This document shows positions 9,634 to 18,638 of a stretch of DNA of 64,000 nt, piece after piece. Positions within the stretch are counted from its first letter, which is position 1, and each line of letters starts with the position of its first letter. Below the pieces are notes generated by a model that did not search any database, was not told the DNA's origin, and was given only the letters and a program-made list of their open reading frames with translations. Source of the DNA: Thiocapsa imhoffii (lineage in GTDB: Bacteria > Pseudomonadota > Gammaproteobacteria > Chromatiales > Chromatiaceae); NCBI RefSeq assembly GCF_016583985.1, contig NZ_NRSD01000013.1, forward strand, positions 59,187 through 123,186. Reading direction: 5' to 3'. Position numbers and translations under genes: made by a program.

Positions 9634-10011
9634 TTAAGAGCATCCGCCACCGGACTCGCCTCCGGACTTGGAGCCGCAGGACCCACAACCGCCACCGACC
9701 TGCGGGAGATTATTGAAGACAAAGGTTGCATTCCCGTCGCCTTGGTCGACGAAATCGATCTCGACACCGCGCAAATACGGTAGGGTCCCGTCGTCGATCA
9801 CGACCTTGAAGCCGTCGAATGCCAGCACACCATCATCGTCATTGATGGCATCGGTGAAGGTCATCCCAAAACTGATGCCGCTACAGCCACCCGGCGTCGC
9901 AAAGACTCGGACGCCCTGGATGTGGCTCTCGACTTGCTGGAAGAGGTCGGACATCTTCTCTTGGGCCGTTGCGGTGAGCGTGAGTTCGGATTCATTCAAC
10001 ACTGCGGACAT
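9634..10011 (-). CDS. IscA/ErpA-like A-type Fe-S carrier with Gly/Cys-rich tail
   Basis: This 125-residue HesB/IscA-family protein probably carries or inserts iron-sulfur clusters. The fold markers are the first conserved cysteine in ATPGGCSGISFGM (Cys43) and the DFVDQGDGNATFVFNNP-like region. Where ErpA and IscA normally end in a compact CGCG-type pair followed by SF, this protein has a stretched tail with Cys109, Cys112 and Cys124 embedded in glycine and serine (GGGCGSCGSKSGG). The three ligand-type cysteines are therefore present, but the spacing and tail differ. It sits upstream of argC, where erpA is often found, so it may serve as the ErpA of this organism. Confidence 0.8.
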   Translation of the reverse strand: MSAVLNESELTLTATAQEKMSDLFQQVESHIQGVRVFATPGGCSGISFGMTFTDAINDDDGVLAFDGFKVVIDDGTLPYLRGVEIDFVDQGDGNATFVFNNLPQVGGGCGSCGSKSGGESGGGCS

Positions 10012-10330
10012 CTCGAAAACCTCGCAAACAAAATTGCCATGGATTGATTCATCGACAACTCGAGGTGCGACCCGGGAATCGCGTTAACGGACCTCGAGTC
10101 GACACCGGGAGTGGAATTTGGGCCGATCCTAGGTCGGCGGCTGTGTTGAGATTCTGACCTGCCGCCCGATTCGTGACAATCAGATCTCGCAATGGCCGAG
10201 ACGCAACGTCACGTGCGGATCCAGCCACACGTTGCGCAAAGGCTCCGCCATCAATGTCCCGACAGCACTGCCGAGTGCGTTGCCAGAACACAGCGCCGAA
10301 AGAAAGGGATGATAGCAAATCCAAGCGGAT
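10012..10330. other. 319-bp gap between the DUF5063 gene and the iscA-like gene
   Basis: Both neighbours are on the minus strand, so this should hold the 3' region of one and the promoter of the other. Open frames on the minus strand here (for example one ending near 10180) show no recognisable domain or ribosome-binding site. I see no RNA gene and no clear promoter. Confidence 0.3.
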
Positions 10331-10924
10331 TCAAGGGTCGAGCCGTCCCTGTGACGCAAGCAGGGCAAGATGTCGTTCCGCGTCGATCAGATGCCGGCCC
10401 CAATGCCACTCGAAACCGCGAGACCAGGTCGCGAGCGCGGATTCGGGACTCCACCCATAGAGCACCAGCCCGGCCTGTAATTCGCAGTAGATATCGGTGA
10501 GGTCATCGGCGAGACTGCCGGTCATCTCCATCGCGTCATCACTGACTTGGTCGAATTCGAGCCAATAGGCGTCGCGATCGGCAAGCAGCGCGCGCAGACG
10601 CGAGTAGAGTTCGAAGCGTTCGTCGAGATCGGCGCGGTGCCCTTGCAGCAGAGCGCGTCGGGAGGGCTCGACCGAGTGGATCGCCGCATGCAGTCGGGGC
10701 AGGATGCGGGCGACCGCGCGCAGCCAGCCGAAATGTGTGGCCGCCGCGCCTTCGATCAGTTCGCAATAGCGCTGTGCGAGCGCTGCGACCTCAAGCGCGG
10801 GCGAATGGCCCAAGCAGCAGTCCTGTTTCACGTCCATGCGTCTGAGTGTAGACGAGAAATCAGCAGACGCGAGGGCGTGCGATAGGATTTGGCTGACCCC
10901 ACCCCAGGCGTGCGGCCACGGCAT
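10331..10924 (-). CDS. DUF5063-type protein
   Basis: The function is unknown. The all-helical 197-residue product matches the DUF5063 pattern: RYCELIE near the start, LDERFELYSRLRALL in the middle, DDLTDIYCELQAGL, and W-rich FEWHWGRHLIDAERHL at the end. The ATG at 10924 lies 14 bp after the rubredoxin stop, which suggests cotranscription. An ATG at 10837 would remove 29 residues that look poorly conserved, and neither start has a clear ribosome-binding site. The link to rubredoxin is by position only. Confidence 0.6.
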   Translation of the reverse strand: MPWPHAWGGVSQILSHALASADFSSTLRRMDVKQDCCLGHSPALEVAALAQRYCELIEGAAATHFGWLRAVARILPRLHAAIHSVEPSRRALLQGHRADLDERFELYSRLRALLADRDAYWLEFDQVSDDAMEMTGSLADDLTDIYCELQAGLVLYGWSPESALATWSRGFEWHWGRHLIDAERHLALLASQGRLDP

Positions 10925-10938
10925 CCGATCAATGGGGA

Positions 10939-11103
10939 TCAGACTTCCACCATGTCGAAATCATCCTTCCCCGCGCCACATTCCGGGCATTTCCAGTTGA
11001 GTGGCACATCCTCCCACCGCGTCCCGGGCGGAATGCCATCGTCAGGCCAACCTTGCGATTCGTCGTAGATCAACCCACAGATCACACAAATATAGGTCTT
11101 CAT
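10939..11103 (-). CDS. Rubredoxin
   Basis: This 54-residue electron carrier binds one iron through four cysteines: CVIC (Cys6, Cys9) and CPEC (Cys39, Cys42), with the usual [18 protein letters not shown] block. Start is the ATG at 11103; the open frame extends further upstream without rubredoxin homology. In phototrophs and anaerobes rubredoxins serve oxygen and peroxide reduction or alkane and photosystem assembly roles; nothing here selects among these. It is first in a pair with the DUF5063 gene. Confidence 0.95.
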   Translation of the reverse strand: MKTYICVICGLIYDESQGWPDDGIPPGTRWEDVPLNWKCPECGAGKDDFDMVEV

Positions 11104-11580
11104 CGAGCAACTCCATGAGAGACAACGGATCCCGCTAGACCAACGCCGCGATGAAGGATCGTCAACGCTCGACCTGGGGACGGAATCCCACACCAAATCG
11201 GGCGAATTCATCGGTTTTCAACCATCGCGCTCATCCTGAGCGGGCGTCCTCGAGACATCGAGGCCGCGGATGCACCTTGCGGAACGCTCCTTGAGATGCG
11301 TTCGTGAATGCCAACCGCATTGCAGCAGAGTCGCTTGCATGGGCGCACACCCACGCGTGAACGCTGTCCGCTGGCTCTGAACGGCTTTCCCGTGCTCAGC
11401 ACGCAGGATGGATCTCAATCGCGGTCGGGCGCACGGGCCTGAGCGGCCCAGGCCCGCTTTGTCGTATGCTTAAATAGACTTCCGAGGGCTGCAACCCAGA
11501 CGTCCGCGTGTGCTGGCGCGCGCAGCGGAAACAACCGACTCAACCAATCCACCCTGACCCGCGGGAGGAACCGAATCGAC
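11104..11580. other. Divergent gap between rubredoxin and thiD
   Basis: No gene is supported in these 477 bp. Both flanking promoters should be here. Short perfect hairpins occur at about 11230 (CGCTCA/TGAGCG) and 11249 (CCTCGA/TCGAGG), and a stronger one at 11434-11456. An AT-rich TATGCTTAAATAG near 11466 is a plausible -10 region for thiD. A Shine-Dalgarno GGGAGGA precedes thiD. No TPP riboswitch elements are seen. Confidence 0.4.
11434..11456. terminator. Perfect 8-bp hairpin upstream of thiD
   Basis: CGGGCCTG and CAGGCCCG pair perfectly across a 7-base loop, and CTTT follows on the plus strand. It is 125 bp before the thiD start, with no plus-strand gene immediately upstream, so it may be a leader hairpin rather than the end of a transcript. 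Confidence 0.4.
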
Positions 11581-12387
11581 ATGAACTCGATCGTTGACCG
11601 CCCCATCGTGCTCTGCATCGGTGGACACGATCCAAGCGGTGGTGCCGGGATCATCGCCGACTCGGAGGCCGTCCGCGCCGCGGGCGCCTACCCTATCTCC
11701 GTCGTCAGCGCACTGACTGAACAGAACACCTGCGAACTGGTGCGCGTGCACGCACAGCCGGCCGAGCAGGTCGAGAGCCAATGCCGCACCCTCCTGCGGG
11801 AGTGCCAGCCCAAAGCCATCAAGATCGGGATGGCGGGGAGCTCCCGGGTCATGCGCGTACTCAACGCGCTGATCGACGAGCATCCGAGTCTGCCGGTCGT
11901 CCTCGATCCCATCCTCGGCGCTGGGGCCGGTCAGCAAGTCGTCGATGCCGCCATGCTGAACCAGCTCAAGACCAATCTGATCGGGCGCAGCACCCTGGTC
12001 ACGCCCAATCTCATCGAGGCCCGCTCGCTCACCGATGCACATGATCTAGACGATTGCGCGGCCGCCCTGCTCGCCAGTGGCGCGCGGTGGGTCTTGATCA
12101 CGGGAACACATGACGAGAGCAGCAGCGTGCACAATTGGCTGTTCAACACCTCGGGACTCCAGCAGCGTCTCGAGTGGCCACGCTTGCAGGGTTCCTATCA
12201 CGGCTCGGGTTGCACGCTCGCCAGCGCCATTGCCGCCCGGCTCGCGCTCGGGATGACCATGCTCGACGCCGTGGCCGAGGCGCAAGCCTATACCTGGGAG
12301 AGCCTCACCCATGCCTTGCGCACCGGCTCCTGCCAACTGACACCGAACCGATTGTTTGCCATGGACGCGCTGGTGCACGACGCATGA
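11581..12387 (+). CDS. thiD: Hydroxymethylpyrimidine (phosphate) kinase ThiD
   Basis: ThiD phosphorylates HMP and HMP-phosphate to the pyrophosphate used for thiamine assembly. The 268-residue ribokinase-fold protein has GGHDPSGGAG at residues 14-23, VVLDPILGAGAG near 107, TPNLIEA at 141-147, and the anion-hole GSGCTLASA with Cys211. A GGGAGGA ribosome-binding site lies upstream. Its stop overlaps the start of thiE (ATGA), implying coupled translation of consecutive pathway enzymes. Confidence 0.95.
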   Translation: MNSIVDRPIVLCIGGHDPSGGAGIIADSEAVRAAGAYPISVVSALTEQNTCELVRVHAQPAEQVESQCRTLLRECQPKAIKIGMAGSSRVMRVLNALIDEHPSLPVVLDPILGAGAGQQVVDAAMLNQLKTNLIGRSTLVTPNLIEARSLTDAHDLDDCAAALLASGARWVLITGTHDESSSVHNWLFNTSGLQQRLEWPRLQGSYHGSGCTLASAIAARLALGMTMLDAVAEAQAYTWESLTHALRTGSCQLTPNRLFAMDALVHDA

Positions 12388-13034
12388 AGGGTTACCGCGG
12401 ACTCTATCTCATCACCCCGGATCAGGAGACGGATCCGCGGGAACTGGCCCGACAGGTCGCGGCTGCGATCCGGGGCGGGGCCCGGCTGGTGCAATATCGC
12501 AACAAGGGTGAGAACGTCGCACGCCGCGCGGCACAAGCCGCAGCGCTCCTGCAGGTCTGCCGCGCCGCGGCAATCCCCTTGATCATCAATGACGATGTCG
12601 AACTCGCGGTGCAACTTGGCGCCGACGGGGTGCACCTCGGTCGCGACGATGCCGATCCCGCCAGCGTCCGGGCGCGTCTCGGACCCGACGCCCTCATCGG
12701 TGTCTCCTGTTACGCCAGCCTCGCCCTTGCCCAGGCCGCGCAATACCATGGGGCCAGCTATGTCGCCTTCGGCAGCGTCTTCCCCTCGCCGACCAAGCCG
12801 CGGGCCGTGCGTGCCGCACCCGAACTCCTCGCCTCGGCATCCCGAACGCTGCGCATTCCGGTGGTTGCGATCGGCGGGATCACGCCACAAAATGGCGGGC
12901 GATTGATCGCGGCAGGCGCCCACATGCTAGCGGTCGTGACCGGCGTCTTCGCGCAACCGGATCTCGCCGCCGCGGCGCGTGCCTATGCCTCACTTTTTCC
13001 CGATGGAGACCCCCTCGATGAGCCGATCCCATGA
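12384..13034 (+). CDS. thiE: Thiamine-phosphate synthase ThiE
   Basis: ThiE condenses HMP-pyrophosphate with thiazole phosphate to thiamine phosphate. The 216-residue TIM barrel shows [41 protein letters not shown] and [12 protein letters not shown], the family's substrate-binding loops in order. The ATG at 12384 overlaps the thiD stop by four bases. The open frame extends upstream inside thiD but has no ThiE homology there. Its 3' end overlaps the hemL start by 17 bp. Confidence 0.95.
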   Translation: MKGYRGLYLITPDQETDPRELARQVAAAIRGGARLVQYRNKGENVARRAAQAAALLQVCRAAAIPLIINDDVELAVQLGADGVHLGRDDADPASVRARLGPDALIGVSCYASLALAQAAQYHGASYVAFGSVFPSPTKPRAVRAAPELLASASRTLRIPVVAIGGITPQNGGRLIAAGAHMLAVVTGVFAQPDLAAAARAYASLFPDGDPLDEPIP

Positions 13035-14301
13035 TCTCTTTCAAGCCGCGCAGCGCCACATTCCTGGCGGCGTGAACTCGCCCGTGCGGGCGTTCCGGGG
13101 GGTTGGCGGCGATCCGATCTTCTTCGATCACGCAGCCGGCGCCCATATCGTCGACGCCGATGGCAAGCGCTATGTGGATTATGTCGGCTCGTGGGGCCCC
13201 ATGATCCTCGGCCACGCCCATCCCGACGTGATCGCCGCGGTGCAGGAGCGGGTGCAGAAAGGACTCTCGTTCGGCGCCCCGACCGAGTTGGAAACCATCA
13301 TGGCGGATCGTGTCTGTGAGCTGGTTCCCAGCATGGACATGGTGCGCATGGTCAGTTCCGGCACGGAAGCCACCATGAGCGCACTGCGCCTCGCCCGCGG
13401 CTTCACCGGACGGGACAAGGTCATCAAATTCGAGGGCTGCTATCACGGACATGTGGATTCCCTGTTGGTCAAGGCCGGCTCCGGCGCCCTGACACTGGGT
13501 GAGCCCAGCTCCCCGGGTGTCCCCGCGGCCTTGGCCGAGCTGACGATCACCCTGACCTACAACGATCTCGAGCAGGTACGCCAAACCTTCGCCGAGATCG
13601 GTGATGAGATCGCCTGCATCATCGTCGAGCCCGTTGCCGGCAACATGAATTGCATTCCGCCCGTGCCCGGGTTTCTCGAGGGGTTGCGCGAGCTGTGTGA
13701 TCAGTCCGGAGCGGTGCTCATCTTCGATGAGGTGATGACGGGCTTCCGCGTCGCGCGCGGCGGTGCTCAAGAGCTGTTTGGAATCACCCCCGACCTGACT
13801 GCCCTCGGCAAGGTGATCGGCGGTGGGATGCCGGTCGGCGCCTTCGGTGGCAAGCGCGAGATCATGTCGCGGATCTCACCGCTCGGCCCTGTTTATCAAG
13901 CCGGTACGCTGTCCGGTAATCCGATTGCCATGACCGCCGGCCTCAAGACCTTGGAACTGATCAGCGCCCCCGGGTTCTATGAGCGGCTGAGTCAGACCAC
14001 CGAACAACTCCTGACCGGCTTACAGGCACGCGCCGATGCGGCCGGCATCCCTGTGAGCACCAATCAGGCCGGTGGCATGTTCGGACTCTTCTTCACCAAG
14101 GAGAAGGTCACCAATTATGAGCAAGCGACTCACTGCAATCAGGACCAGTTCAAGGCCTTCTTCCACGCCATGCTGGAGCGCGGCGTCTATCTTGCACCCT
14201 CGGCGTTCGAGGCCGGTTTCGTCTCGGCCGCGCATGGCGAGGAGGAGATCACCGCCACGCTGGATGCCGCTGAAGCGAGCTTCGCACTGCTCGCGGGCTG
14301 A
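13018..14301 (+). CDS. hemL: Glutamate-1-semialdehyde 2,1-aminomutase
   Basis: HemL converts glutamate-1-semialdehyde to 5-aminolevulinate, the C5 route into all tetrapyrroles, in the cytoplasm with PLP. The 427-residue protein has [12 protein letters not shown] near the N-terminus, [11 protein letters not shown], the [11 protein letters not shown] block, and the PLP lysine in ALGKVIGGG (Lys265). The ATG at 13018 fits the family start; one at 13003 is also in frame. It overlaps thiE, so thiD-thiE-hemL look like one transcript. This gene order is common in gammaproteobacteria. Confidence 0.97.
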   Translation: MSRSHDLFQAAQRHIPGGVNSPVRAFRGVGGDPIFFDHAAGAHIVDADGKRYVDYVGSWGPMILGHAHPDVIAAVQERVQKGLSFGAPTELETIMADRVCELVPSMDMVRMVSSGTEATMSALRLARGFTGRDKVIKFEGCYHGHVDSLLVKAGSGALTLGEPSSPGVPAALAELTITLTYNDLEQVRQTFAEIGDEIACIIVEPVAGNMNCIPPVPGFLEGLRELCDQSGAVLIFDEVMTGFRVARGGAQELFGITPDLTALGKVIGGGMPVGAFGGKREIMSRISPLGPVYQAGTLSGNPIAMTAGLKTLELISAPGFYERLSQTTEQLLTGLQARADAAGIPVSTNQAGGMFGLFFTKEKVTNYEQATHCNQDQFKAFFHAMLERGVYLAPSAFEAGFVSAAHGEEEITATLDAAEASFALLAG

Positions 14302-14772
14302 GACGACGCAGGACCTAAAGCGGGCCGTGCCCCTTGACGCATCGCGTGCCAAGCCTGGCGCGCGATCAGAACCCGCGGATCTCAAACCTGGCTGGGTGGC
14401 CCGAGACGTTTGCATGGGACGTCAGACCAAACCCTGGCCTGGGGCCTCCTGCCTGCGCCGGCGGTTCAACCGTTTCGGTGCCCCGCCGGCGCATCTGCAA
14501 CACCCACGAGACCCAGCAAGGCCGAACCGAATCGCCAGCCCCCAGCAGGCAGCGGCGCCGGCACGATCTTGTACGCCTCACCGCTCGGATCAAGGGCGTC
14601 CTCGGTTGTCCATCCTGAGCCCAGTGCGCTCCGAAGACCATGACATCCGGGGTCAACGCTGGCACGGATTGCAAATCCATCGCGACCCCACTAATGTTGC
14701 AACGCAACAAATATCGAGAAGCCCTCCGAAATCCGTGCGAGGGCCCGTGTCTCATCCACCGAGGACAGCACC
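14302..14772. other. 471-bp gap between hemL and prpE
   Basis: I see no gene, tRNA or repeat family in this gap. It contains a palindrome at 14695-14709, listed separately, which lies about 65 bp before prpE and is the most likely regulatory element. A GAGGA ribosome-binding site stands directly before prpE. Confidence 0.35.
14695..14709. promoter_or_regulatory. Palindrome upstream of prpE, candidate operator
   Basis: TGTTGC-AAC-GCAACA is a perfect 6+6 inverted repeat around three bases, set in a locally AT-rich stretch about 65 bp before the prpE start. It differs from the TGTCGACA sites at prpR, so a second regulator is possible. Binding is not shown. Confidence 0.4.
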
Positions 14773-16668
14773 ATGGGGTATGAAACCGTCTACGCACGAT
14801 CCATGCAGGATCCTGCCTCTTTCTGGGCTGAAGCCGCCGAGTTGATCGATTGGGATCAACCCTGGGAGAAGGTCTTGGACGATGCGAACCCGCCCTTTTA
14901 CCGCTGGTTCGCGGGCGGCATGCTCAACACCTGCTACAACGCCGTCGATCGTCACGTTGCAGCGGGTCGAGGCGATCAGCCCGCCATCATCTACGACAGC
15001 CCCGTGACGGACACCAAGACCCGAATCACCTACAGCGAACTGCAGGATCAGGTCGCCCGGTGCGCCGGCGCACTGCAAGCGCTCGGGGTCAGCAAAGGCG
15101 ACCGGGTTATCGTCTATATGCCGATGGTACCCGAGGCGGTGATCGCCATGCTCGGCTGCGCCCGCATCGGTGCGATCCACTCGGTTGTCTTCGGCGGCTT
15201 CTCGGCGCGTGAACTCGCCACGCGGATCGATGACGCCAAGCCCAAGGTCATGATCGCCGGTTCCTGCGGCATCGAACCGAACCGGGTCGTGCACTACAAA
15301 CCGCTCCTAGACTCCGCGATCGAGCTCGCCGAGCACCAGCCCGAACACTGCATCATCCTGCAGCGCCCGCAGGAACCTGGAAGCCTGATCGCCGGGCGCG
15401 ATCTGGGCTGGGTCGAGGCACTCAGAGAGGCCACACCGGCACCCTGTCTCTCGGTTGCCGCCACCGACCCGCTCTACATCCTCTACACCTCCGGCACCAC
15501 CGGCCAACCCAAGGGCGTGGTCCGCGACCACGGCGGTCATGCCGTGGCCATGGCCTGGAGCATGGAGAATGTCTACAACGTCAAACCCGGCGAGGTCTTC
15601 TGGGCCGCCTCGGACGTCGGCTGGGTGGTCGGACACTCCTACATCGTCTACGCGCCCTTGTTAACAGGCTGCACCACCCTGCTCTACGAGGGGAAACCCG
15701 TTGGCACACCGGACGCTGGCGCCTTCTGGCGCGTCATCGCCGAACACGAGGTCAGTGTTCTCTTCACCGCCCCGACGGCGTTTCGGGCCATCAAGCGGGA
15801 CGATCCCCGTGCCGAGCATCTCGGCCGCTACGACCTCCGGAGCCTGCGCGCGCTTTTCCTCGCGGGCGAGCGCTGTGACCCCGACACCCTGAACTGGGCC
15901 GAGACGATCCTCGGCCTCCCGGTCATCGACCATTGGTGGCAAACCGAGACCGGTTGGGCGATCGCGGCGAACTGTCTCGGGATCGAACCCCTCCCCATCA
16001 AACCCGGCTCACCGACCCGTCCGGTTCCAGGCTATGGCGTGGAGATCCTCGATGAGGACGGCATCGCGGTCAAAGCCGGGGAGATTGGGCGCATCATGAT
16101 CCGGCTGCCACTGCCGCCCGGCTGTCTGGTAACGCTTTGGGGTCATGACGAGCGCTTCGTGCAGTCCTATCTTGCGGCCCAGCCTGGGTATTATCTGACT
16201 GGTGACGCCGGCTATCTTGACGAGGATGGCTATGTCTTCGTGATGAGCCGGATCGACGACATCATCAACGTGGCCGGGCACCGGCTCTCCACCGGGGCCA
16301 TGGAAGGAGTGCTGGCGTCTCATCCGGATGTCGCCGAATGCGCGGTGATCGGCGCCCATGACCAACTCAAGGGCGAATTACCCGTCGGTCTCGTGGTTCT
16401 GAAAGCCGGCGTGTCGCGCGACGACGGTTCCATCATCAAAGACTTGGTGGCCCTGGTCCGCGATCAAATCGGGCCGGTGGCCGCGTTCAAGACGGTTGCC
16501 ATCGTCGAGCGACTGCCGAAAACCCGGTCCGGCAAGATCCTACGGGGCACCATGAAATCGATCGCCGACGGCAAGGACTACCGGATGCCGGCGACGATCG
16601 ACGACCCGGCCATCCTTGAGGAGATCCGGACCGCGCTGACCACGATTGGATATGCCAAGCCTCTGTGA
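14773..16668 (+). CDS. prpE: Propionyl-CoA synthetase (propionate--CoA ligase)
   Basis: PrpE activates propionate to propionyl-CoA through an acyl-adenylate. The 631-residue AMP-forming ligase has the P-loop-like YTSGTTGQPKG at residues 238-248, the DHWWQTETGW substrate block, and the C-terminal acetylation-type lysine in PKTRSGKIL (Lys588). A GAGGA ribosome-binding site lies 8 bases before the ATG. Acetyl-CoA synthetase is the close alternative, but its place beside prpR, prpB and prpC argues for PrpE. It ends at a strong hairpin before prpR, so the regulator may be transcribed separately. Confidence 0.93.
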   Translation: MGYETVYARSMQDPASFWAEAAELIDWDQPWEKVLDDANPPFYRWFAGGMLNTCYNAVDRHVAAGRGDQPAIIYDSPVTDTKTRITYSELQDQVARCAGALQALGVSKGDRVIVYMPMVPEAVIAMLGCARIGAIHSVVFGGFSARELATRIDDAKPKVMIAGSCGIEPNRVVHYKPLLDSAIELAEHQPEHCIILQRPQEPGSLIAGRDLGWVEALREATPAPCLSVAATDPLYILYTSGTTGQPKGVVRDHGGHAVAMAWSMENVYNVKPGEVFWAASDVGWVVGHSYIVYAPLLTGCTTLLYEGKPVGTPDAGAFWRVIAEHEVSVLFTAPTAFRAIKRDDPRAEHLGRYDLRSLRALFLAGERCDPDTLNWAETILGLPVIDHWWQTETGWAIAANCLGIEPLPIKPGSPTRPVPGYGVEILDEDGIAVKAGEIGRIMIRLPLPPGCLVTLWGHDERFVQSYLAAQPGYYLTGDAGYLDEDGYVFVMSRIDDIINVAGHRLSTGAMEGVLASHPDVAECAVIGAHDQLKGELPVGLVVLKAGVSRDDGSIIKDLVALVRDQIGPVAAFKTVAIVERLPKTRSGKILRGTMKSIADGKDYRMPATIDDPAILEEIRTALTTIGYAKPL

Positions 16669-16688
16669 TGGCGAACCGCGGTCGCGGT

Positions 16689-16712
16689 GGCCGTGACCAT
16701 CAGGTCACGGCC
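16689..16712 (+). terminator. Hairpin downstream of prpE
   Basis: GGCCGTGACC and GGTCACGGCC form a perfect 10-bp stem with an ATCA loop, 20 bp after the prpE stop. It is followed by C-rich sequence, not a T-run, so termination may be Rho-assisted or the hairpin may protect the 3' end. Confidence 0.6.
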
Positions 16713-16725
16713 AAACCTCCCCCCA

Positions 16726-16740
16726 AATATGTCGACACTT
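16726..16740. promoter_or_regulatory. PrpR operator copy 1, upstream of the -35 box
   Basis: AATATGTCGACACTT contains the core ATGTCGACA, which repeats the core of the second site about 60 bp downstream. It ends five bases before the -35 box of the prpR promoter, where a bound GntR-type dimer could block polymerase. Confidence 0.55.
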
Positions 16741-16744
16741 TCTC

Positions 16745-16772
16745 TTGACATCCCGATCTCAACGGCTATAGT
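16745..16772 (+). promoter_or_regulatory. Sigma-70 promoter for prpR
   Basis: TTGACA at 16745-16750 and TATAGT at 16767-16772 are separated by 16 bp, close to consensus. Transcription should begin near 16779-16780, leaving a leader of about 28 bases. It is flanked on both sides by TGTCGACA palindromes. Confidence 0.7.
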
Positions 16773-16786
16773 CAGGTGATTGATCG

Positions 16787-16804
16787 AATTATTGTCGACA
16801 TAAT
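16787..16804. promoter_or_regulatory. PrpR operator copy 2, abutting the start codon
   Basis: AATTATTGTCGACATAAT is a near-perfect palindrome centred on TGTCGACA. It ends four bases before the prpR ATG, where a Shine-Dalgarno would normally be; none is present. Autoregulation by a roadblock or promoter occlusion is the natural reading, supported by the matching upstream copy. Confidence 0.65.
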
Positions 16805-16807
16805 CCT

Positions 16808-17485
16808 ATGGTCGCCGTTGCCGAATCACTCAAACCCGCAACCCTGACCATCGCCGATCGCGTCTTTGATCAGGTGCGTCAGGCGATCGTCCAGGGGGAG
16901 ATCCCGCCCGGTAGCAAGATCAGCGAACCCGTGCTGGCCGCACGCTATGGCATCAGTCGCGGCCCCTTACGTGAGGCCTTGCGCCGGCTCGAGTCCACCA
17001 ACCTCGTGGAACGACGCCCGAATCTCGGCGCCCGCGTCATCAGCCTATCGAACGATCAACTCCTTGAGATCTACGTGATCCGCGAAGCGCTCGAGGGCAT
17101 GGCGGCACGCCTCGCGGCCGAGCGCATGACCGAGGATGCCATCGCGGACCTGCAACGACTCTTGTCTCAGCATCGCAGTGAGGTCGAGCGGACCGACTGG
17201 CAAACCTACTTCCAACAAGAGGGCGACCTGGACTTCCATTTCCAGATCGTTCAGGGCAGTGGCAACCAGCGGCTCATCGATATCCTCTGCAACGACCTCT
17301 ATCACCTCGCGCGCATGTATCGCTGTCAGTTTGGGATGAAGAGCGACCGGGCGGCCGTGGCACTGAAGGAGCATCAACTGGTTGCTGACGCCATCGCCGA
17401 GCGCGACGGGGAGTTGGCTGAGTGGCTGATGCGCCGCCATATTCGCACCTCGCGTCGCGCGATCGAGCGGCGCTTACAGCGCTGA
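16808..17485 (+). CDS. prpR: GntR-family (FadR/FCD branch) regulator of the methylcitrate genes
   Basis: This 225-residue repressor-type protein has an N-terminal winged helix (about residues 15-80, with ISRGPLREALRRLE as the recognition region) and an all-helical FCD ligand-binding domain (about 90-215) with the metal- or acid-binding style residues DFHFQ and a C-terminal RHIRTSRRAIE helix. It lies between prpE and prpB, so the likely ligand is 2-methylcitrate or a related acid; this is inferred from position. It is named prpR for its place and is distinct from the sigma-54 PrpR of enterics. Its promoter is bracketed by two matching palindromes. Confidence 0.85.
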   Translation: MVAVAESLKPATLTIADRVFDQVRQAIVQGEIPPGSKISEPVLAARYGISRGPLREALRRLESTNLVERRPNLGARVISLSNDQLLEIYVIREALEGMAARLAAERMTEDAIADLQRLLSQHRSEVERTDWQTYFQQEGDLDFHFQIVQGSGNQRLIDILCNDLYHLARMYRCQFGMKSDRAAVALKEHQLVADAIAERDGELAEWLMRRHIRTSRRAIERRLQR

Positions 17486-17626
17486 GGCCAGGCCGCGACA
17501 CCAACCACATCCAATGCCATACCCCGCACGCAACGAGATCGCGCCGCGATCGACATCCATGCCCTGCGTCGAACCATCGGCGTTCGGCGCACACCCGGTT
17601 CTGACTTTCGCTAGGAGATCACTCAC

Positions 17627-18514
17627 ATGACCGAACCACGCACACCCGGTGCCCGATTGCGGATCGCCGTTGAGGACGAACACCCCTTGCAGGTTGTCGG
17701 CGCCGTGAACGCCTATCACGCCATGATGGCCGAGCGCACCGGCTACCGCGCACTCTATCTCTCGGGGGGCGGTGTCGCGGCCTGCTCCTACGGCATCCCA
17801 GACCTCGGCATGACCAGCCTAGATAACGTCCTGGAGGACGTGCGACGCATCACCGATGCCACCAGCCTCCCCCTCCTGGTCGATGCCGACACCGGCTGGG
17901 GCGGCGCCTTCAACATCGCCCGCACCGTGCGTCTGATGAACCGCGCCGGCGCCGCCGGTTGTCACATCGAGGACCAGGTCGCCGCCAAGCGCTGCGGCCA
18001 CCGCCCCGGCAAGGCGGTTGTCTCCAAAGAGGAGATGGTCGATCGGATCAAGGCCGCGGTGGATGCCCGCACCGACGATTTCGTCATCATGGCCCGCACC
18101 GACGCCCTCGCGGTCGAAGGTATCGACGCGGCGATCGAGCGCGCCATCGCCTGCGTCGAGGCCGGCGCGGACATGATCTTTCCCGAGGCCATGACGGAGC
18201 TCGCGCAGTACGAGCAATTCGTCGCCGCGGTGAAGGTCCCGGTCCTGGCCAACATCACCGAGTTCGGCGCGACGCCCTACTTCACCACCACCGAGCTCGG
18301 AGCGGTCGGTGTTGGCTTGGTGCTCTATCCGCTCTCGGCCTTCCGCGCCATGAATCTGGCCGCGCTCAAGGTCTATGAGGCGATCCGTCGTGACGGCACC
18401 CAGGCTGGCGTGGTCGACCTCATGCAGACCCGCATGGATCTCTACGATTTCCTCAACTATCACGGCTTCGAGCAGAAGCTCGATGCGCTGTTCGAGCAGG
18501 GCAAATCCGATTAA
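17627..18514 (+). CDS. prpB: 2-methylisocitrate lyase
   Basis: PrpB splits 2-methylisocitrate into pyruvate and succinate, the last step of the methylcitrate cycle. The 295-residue protein belongs to the ICL/PEP-mutase superfamily: [13 protein letters not shown] binds magnesium and substrate, and the catalytic KRCGH motif is at residues 121-125. MARTDA and the ITEFG segment follow. An AGGAG ribosome-binding site precedes the ATG. It opens a run prpB-prpC-acnD-prpF on the plus strand, 141 bp after the regulator. Confidence 0.96.
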   Translation: MTEPRTPGARLRIAVEDEHPLQVVGAVNAYHAMMAERTGYRALYLSGGGVAACSYGIPDLGMTSLDNVLEDVRRITDATSLPLLVDADTGWGGAFNIARTVRLMNRAGAAGCHIEDQVAAKRCGHRPGKAVVSKEEMVDRIKAAVDARTDDFVIMARTDALAVEGIDAAIERAIACVEAGADMIFPEAMTELAQYEQFVAAVKVPVLANITEFGATPYFTTTELGAVGVGLVLYPLSAFRAMNLAALKVYEAIRRDGTQAGVVDLMQTRMDLYDFLNYHGFEQKLDALFEQGKSD

Positions 18515-18638
18515 GAACAGCCACTAGCCTGGCTATCGCTGCCGCAGAGCCGGACACCGAGCGCTGAGGCAGAGAAAGCCGGAAGCGGGCGACACGCCCC
18601 ATCACAACCGCATCACACCGACTGAGGGGAAGACAACG

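Noticed and set aside
10049..10368. Small minus-strand frames upstream of the iscA-like gene
   Set aside because: Two overlapping candidates of 62-91 codons lack a ribosome-binding site, hydrophobic pattern or recognisable family; not enough to call.
11208..11418. Short minus-strand frames in the rubredoxin-thiD gap
   Set aside because: Arg-rich translations with no motif; region looks regulatory.
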